Part shown: one piece after another, positions 5,972 through 8,710 of the stretch | Numbering within the stretch: position 1 is the first letter of the stretch | How the letters are laid out: every line of letters starts with the position of its first letter | From: Bacillota bacterium | GTDB taxonomy: Bacteria > Bacillota > Clostridia > DSM-8532 | Length of the DNA: 8,710 nucleotides | Assembly: GCA_023446675.1 (NCBI GenBank) | Contig: JAEXPO010000160.1 | Location: 1-8,710 of the forward strand | Reading direction: 5' to 3' | Program-made: the position numbers and the translations under genes | The notes under the pieces: model-generated | Seen by the model: only the letters and a program-made list of their open reading frames with translations | Database searches by the model: none | What the model was told of the DNA's origin: nothing

Positions 5972-8008
5972 ATGTGGTATGAAAAAAGCTATCGGCGGCA
6001 TTTATGCGATATGCATATCGAAGACTGGGACGATGCCTTTCTGTCAGAATTTTCTCCCCAGGCTTATTATGAAAATCTGGTGAGAGCAAAAATCCAAAAC
6101 GCTATGATTTATTTCCAGTCCCATGTGGGCTATTGCTACTTTCCTACGAAAACCGGGTATATGCACAAAGCCTTTAACGGCAAAGAAGATAGTATTAAAC
6201 ACCTTGTTCACCTGTGCAGAAGAGGTGGAATAAGCGTAACAGGCTACTACAGCCTATTCTATAATAATTGGGCTCACGATGCGCATCCTCAATGGAGAAT
6301 GGTGATGAGCGACGGCAAATCCAGACGTGACAGAGAGAAGGACGACGGTACGACTGCCCGGCGTTACGGATTTTGCTGCCCCAATAACCGGGATTACCGG
6401 CAGTTCGTATTCAGCCAGATGAAGGAAATGAACGACTACTTTGATTTTGAGGGAATGTTCTTTGATATGCTGTTCTGGCCCCATATGTGCTACTGTGAAA
6501 GCTGCAGGGAGCGCTGGGCGAGAGAGGTTGGCGGGGATATTCCCCAGGTGGAGGATTGGAATAATCAAAGCTGGCTCCTCCATGTACGAAAACGAAGTGA
6601 ATGGATGGGCGAGTTTGCACAGGCGGTAACCGATGAAATGAAGAGGCTCAGGCCTTCTGTTTCTGTTGAGCACAACTTTGCCTCTGCCGTATTGCCCCAC
6701 TGGGGAACATGCTGCAATGAGCCTGTCAACAATGCCTGTGACTATGCGGGCGGAGATCTGTACGGCGGTATTCTTGAACAATCCTTTACCTGCAAGTTCT
6801 ACCAAAGCATTACCCGGAATCAGCCCTTTGAGTATATGTTCTCCCGGTGTGAGCCAAATTTAAAAAGCCATACCGTTACCAAGTCCCATGACATGATGTC
6901 GGCATCGGTCTTTTTAACCTGCGCCCACCATGGCGCTACACTGGTAATCGATGCAATAGATCCTGTGGGAACCCTGGATGAAAGAGTATATGAAAGAATT
7001 GGGGATATCTTTGAAGAAGAAAAAAAGTATGAGCCCTTTCTAACCGGCGAAATGATAACGGATGCGGGTGTTTATTACAGTCTTAAAAGCAAATACACTC
7101 TAAACGGAAACACGTTTGCCAACCACTCTTGTGCTGTGAACACCGTGAAAACAATGATTGAAAATCATGTAAGCGTGGGGGTTACCGGGGGATGGCAGGA
7201 TCTTTCCAGGTATAAAGTCCTTTTTGCTTCATGCCTGACAAGGGAAGACGACTATGATAATGACAGGATTGCCGAGTATGTAAAAAATGGGGGCCGGCTT
7301 TATTTCAGCGGAGGCGGGAACCCCAGGCTGGTTGAGCTGATGCTTGGCGCAAGAATAAGCCGTTTTACCGATGAAAATGTCGTCTATATCGCACCAAAGT
7401 ATAATGCTGAAGATGGTTTTGCCCCCTTTAACCTCAAGTATCCCCTTCCTTTTAACGGGAGAGTTCCTGTGCTTGAAGGAGCGGAGGACTGTGAGATAAT
7501 GGCCTCCATCGTTCTTCCCTATACTCAGCCGGATAAAAAGCAATTTTCTTCCATTCATTCCAATCCGCCGGGTATTGCTACCGCTATTCCGGCCGTAATA
7601 TTTAAAAGCTACGGCAAGGGCCAGGTCATCTGGTCCGCAGCGCCCATTGAATATCTTGAAGGCTTTCACTATAAAAAAGCAGTGTTATATCTTATGGAGA
7701 AGCTGAGACCCATAGACGAGCGCAGCCTAATAAGCGACGCGCCAAAAAAGGTTGAGCTAGTATCCTTCCGCGATGAAAACATACTCTATATAAGCGCTGT
7801 GCATTTAAATGAAGAATACGAAGCGGAGCCGCTGAGGAGCTTTGATATCAAAGTGAGGACTTCTAAGGCACCCAAAAGCGTCGTACTTTTACCCCAAGAG
7901 GAGGAAGTAAGCTGCTCCTATGATGGGAATTATGTGAGCTTTGAGGCGGGCAAGCCCTTTGGAGCAGAAAAGAAGGCTGTTTTTGCAATGTACAAAATTA
8001 ATTTATAG
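5972..8008 (+). CDS. Putative glycoside hydrolase: GHL6-like barrel with beta-galactosidase-trimerisation-like domain
   Basis: The 678-residue protein has no signal peptide, so it should act in the cytoplasm on an imported glycoside or oligosaccharide. Residues about 20-340 look like the TIM-barrel family called hypothetical glycosyl hydrolase 6: YYENLVRAKIQNAMIYF, then GGISVTGYYSL, FEGMFFDMLFW (159-169) and CYCESCRERW (173-182). D165 of FFD is the best nucleophile candidate by analogy with GH29-like enzymes; E234 (VEHN) and D262 (GGDLY) are other conserved-looking acids. The Cys set C173, C175, C178 suggests a small metal or structural cluster. Residues about 360-575 (DAGVYYSLKSKY, YKVLFASCLTR, YVKNGGRLYFSGG) resemble the glutaminase-like trimerisation domain of GH42 beta-galactosidases. 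A short beta-rich C-terminal domain follows. The ATG at 5972 has GAGG eight bases upstream. It heads an operon with the cupin gene and is divergent from the PocR/AraC regulator. Substrate unknown. Confidence 0.85.
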   Translation: MWYEKSYRRHLCDMHIEDWDDAFLSEFSPQAYYENLVRAKIQNAMIYFQSHVGYCYFPTKTGYMHKAFNGKEDSIKHLVHLCRRGGISVTGYYSLFYNNWAHDAHPQWRMVMSDGKSRRDREKDDGTTARRYGFCCPNNRDYRQFVFSQMKEMNDYFDFEGMFFDMLFWPHMCYCESCRERWAREVGGDIPQVEDWNNQSWLLHVRKRSEWMGEFAQAVTDEMKRLRPSVSVEHNFASAVLPHWGTCCNEPVNNACDYAGGDLYGGILEQSFTCKFYQSITRNQPFEYMFSRCEPNLKSHTVTKSHDMMSASVFLTCAHHGATLVIDAIDPVGTLDERVYERIGDIFEEEKKYEPFLTGEMITDAGVYYSLKSKYTLNGNTFANHSCAVNTVKTMIENHVSVGVTGGWQDLSRYKVLFASCLTREDDYDNDRIAEYVKNGGRLYFSGGGNPRLVELMLGARISRFTDENVVYIAPKYNAEDGFAPFNLKYPLPFNGRVPVLEGAEDCEIMASIVLPYTQPDKKQFSSIHSNPPGIATAIPAVIFKSYGKGQVIWSAAPIEYLEGFHYKKAVLYLMEKLRPIDERSLISDAPKKVELVSFRDENILYISAVHLNEEYEAEPLRSFDIKVRTSKAPKSVVLLPQEEEVSCSYDGNYVSFEAGKPFGAEKKAVFAMYKINL

Positions 8009-8021
8009 GGGGAAATGAAGG

Positions 8022-8710
8022 ATGTCACTGGCAAAGCATTTATTAAGCGAGGGTCAGGGCGTACTTCGCCTGGCGCCTGCGTGGGTTCCCAGAGCATTCT
8101 GCCGTCCCGGAAAAAGAATTAAGCTTCATCCCGATGATTATTACATCCTTGGACTTGAACGGGGAGGTATTGACGAACGCTGGTTTGCATCCACTACCCA
8201 TGCTGAAAATGGTCCGAATACACCGGCAGACGAAGGATTGAGCTATGCCGTTTCAATGGATGGCACAAAAAGAATCTTATTAAAGACTATGATTGATGAG
8301 CTGCAGGGTGAGGTAATAGGAAACAGCCTGTGGCAAAAATATGGCCGATGGCCCATGTTTTCCAAATTCTTTGATAATATGGGGCCGCTCCCCCACCACA
8401 TTCATCATCGTGATGAGCATGCCGCTAAAGTCAATCAGGCGGGAAAGCCGGAAATGTATTTTTTCCCTTCCCAGTGTAATAATCATGGAGGCGAATTCCC
8501 TTTCACTTTTTTTGGAATTAACCCTGAGGTTAAAAGGGAGCAGGTGAAGAAGAGCCTGATGAGCTTCACAAAGGGGGATAATCGGCTGCTGGATCTGTCC
8601 AGGGCGTACAAGCTGACTCTGGATACGGGATGGGATGTTCCGCCGGGAGTGCTTCACGCTCCGGGGAGCCTTTGCACCTACGAGCCCCAGTTTGCCAGCG
8701 ACGTTTACGC
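8022..8710 (+). CDS. Cupin protein related to class I mannose-6-phosphate isomerase, 3' end cut by window
   Basis: The frame stays open from the ATG at 8022 to the window edge, giving 229 residues. It is a metal-binding cupin. PLPHHIHHRDEH (123-133) supplies His ligands (H126/H128), KPEMYF (142-147) supplies the Glu, and PPGVLHAPG (207-215) supplies the last His (H212), followed by YEPQFASDVY. The same spacing is found in class I phosphomannose isomerases (QxH, TEMW, PAGTxHAxG, SDVTY). The N-terminal half (VPRAFCRPGKRIKLHPDDYY, RGGIDERWFASTT) is not part of ordinary ManA and marks a distinct subfamily. The start has AGGGGG nine bases upstream and lies 13 bases after the hydrolase stop, so the two are co-transcribed. 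A likely role is aldose-ketose interconversion of the sugar released by the hydrolase, or of a phosphorylated or lactone derivative. An ATG at 8015 is out of frame. Confidence 0.85.
   Translation, partial: MSLAKHLLSEGQGVLRLAPAWVPRAFCRPGKRIKLHPDDYYILGLERGGIDERWFASTTHAENGPNTPADEGLSYAVSMDGTKRILLKTMIDELQGEVIGNSLWQKYGRWPMFSKFFDNMGPLPHHIHHRDEHAAKVNQAGKPEMYFFPSQCNNHGGEFPFTFFGINPEVKREQVKKSLMSFTKGDNRLLDLSRAYKLTLDTGWDVPPGVLHAPGSLCTYEPQFASDVY

Noticed and set aside
6254..6805. 183-codon minus-strand open frame
   Set aside because: Antisense to the glycoside hydrolase, with no family motif and no upstream signals.
8280..8657. 125-codon minus-strand open frame
   Set aside because: Antisense to the cupin gene, whose metal-ligand motifs show that the plus frame is the real one.

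Overview
The window looks like a low-to-moderate G+C Firmicute, most likely a clostridial or Paenibacillus-type soil or gut bacterium. The grounds are AGGGGG and AAGGA ribosome binding sites with TATAAT promoters, a PocR-domain AraC regulator, and gene families typical of that phylum. This is an inference from gene content, not a measured placement.

Left half (1-4698, all minus strand, read from right to left): a tightly packed membrane-polysaccharide operon. It starts with a multi-pass GT-C-like membrane protein (3178-4698). A membrane-anchored degenerate GGDEF protein follows (2387-3166), then a DUF2334-type secreted, membrane-tethered protein (1024-2397), then a processive family 2 glycosyltransferase cut by the window edge (1-1019). 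The last three genes have the same order and domain types as ydaK-ydaL-ydaM of the Bacillus subtilis ydaJKLMN (c-di-GMP-responsive exopolysaccharide) operon. They also resemble the Listeria pss exopolysaccharide genes. The GGDEF protein has lost its active-site signature but keeps an RxxD inhibitory-site motif, so it is best read as a c-di-GMP receptor that gates polysaccharide synthesis. The DUF2334 protein appears to lack the family's metal ligands.

Middle (4699-5011): a 313-base gene-free stretch holding a candidate promoter and several perfect inverted repeats in the leader of the polysaccharide operon. Next comes an AraC-family regulator with an N-terminal PocR ligand-binding domain (5012-5875, minus). 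A 96-base divergent intergenic region (5876-5971) follows, in which the two predicted promoters physically overlap.

Right half (5972-8710, plus strand): a putative cytoplasmic glycoside hydrolase (GHL6-like barrel plus beta-galactosidase-trimerisation-like domain, 678 aa), 13 bases from a cupin protein related to class I mannose-6-phosphate isomerase (truncated by the window edge). The layout suggests a two-or-more-gene sugar-catabolism operon controlled by the divergent PocR/AraC regulator. No transporter is visible inside the window. The substrate cannot be named from sequence.

No tRNA, rRNA, insertion sequence, CRISPR array or phage feature was seen. The most interesting leads are the c-di-GMP-type exopolysaccharide cassette with its degenerate receptor and apparently inactive deacetylase-like partner, a 13-bp perfect hairpin inside the receptor gene, the structured leader of that operon, and the hydrolase-cupin pair of unknown substrate.
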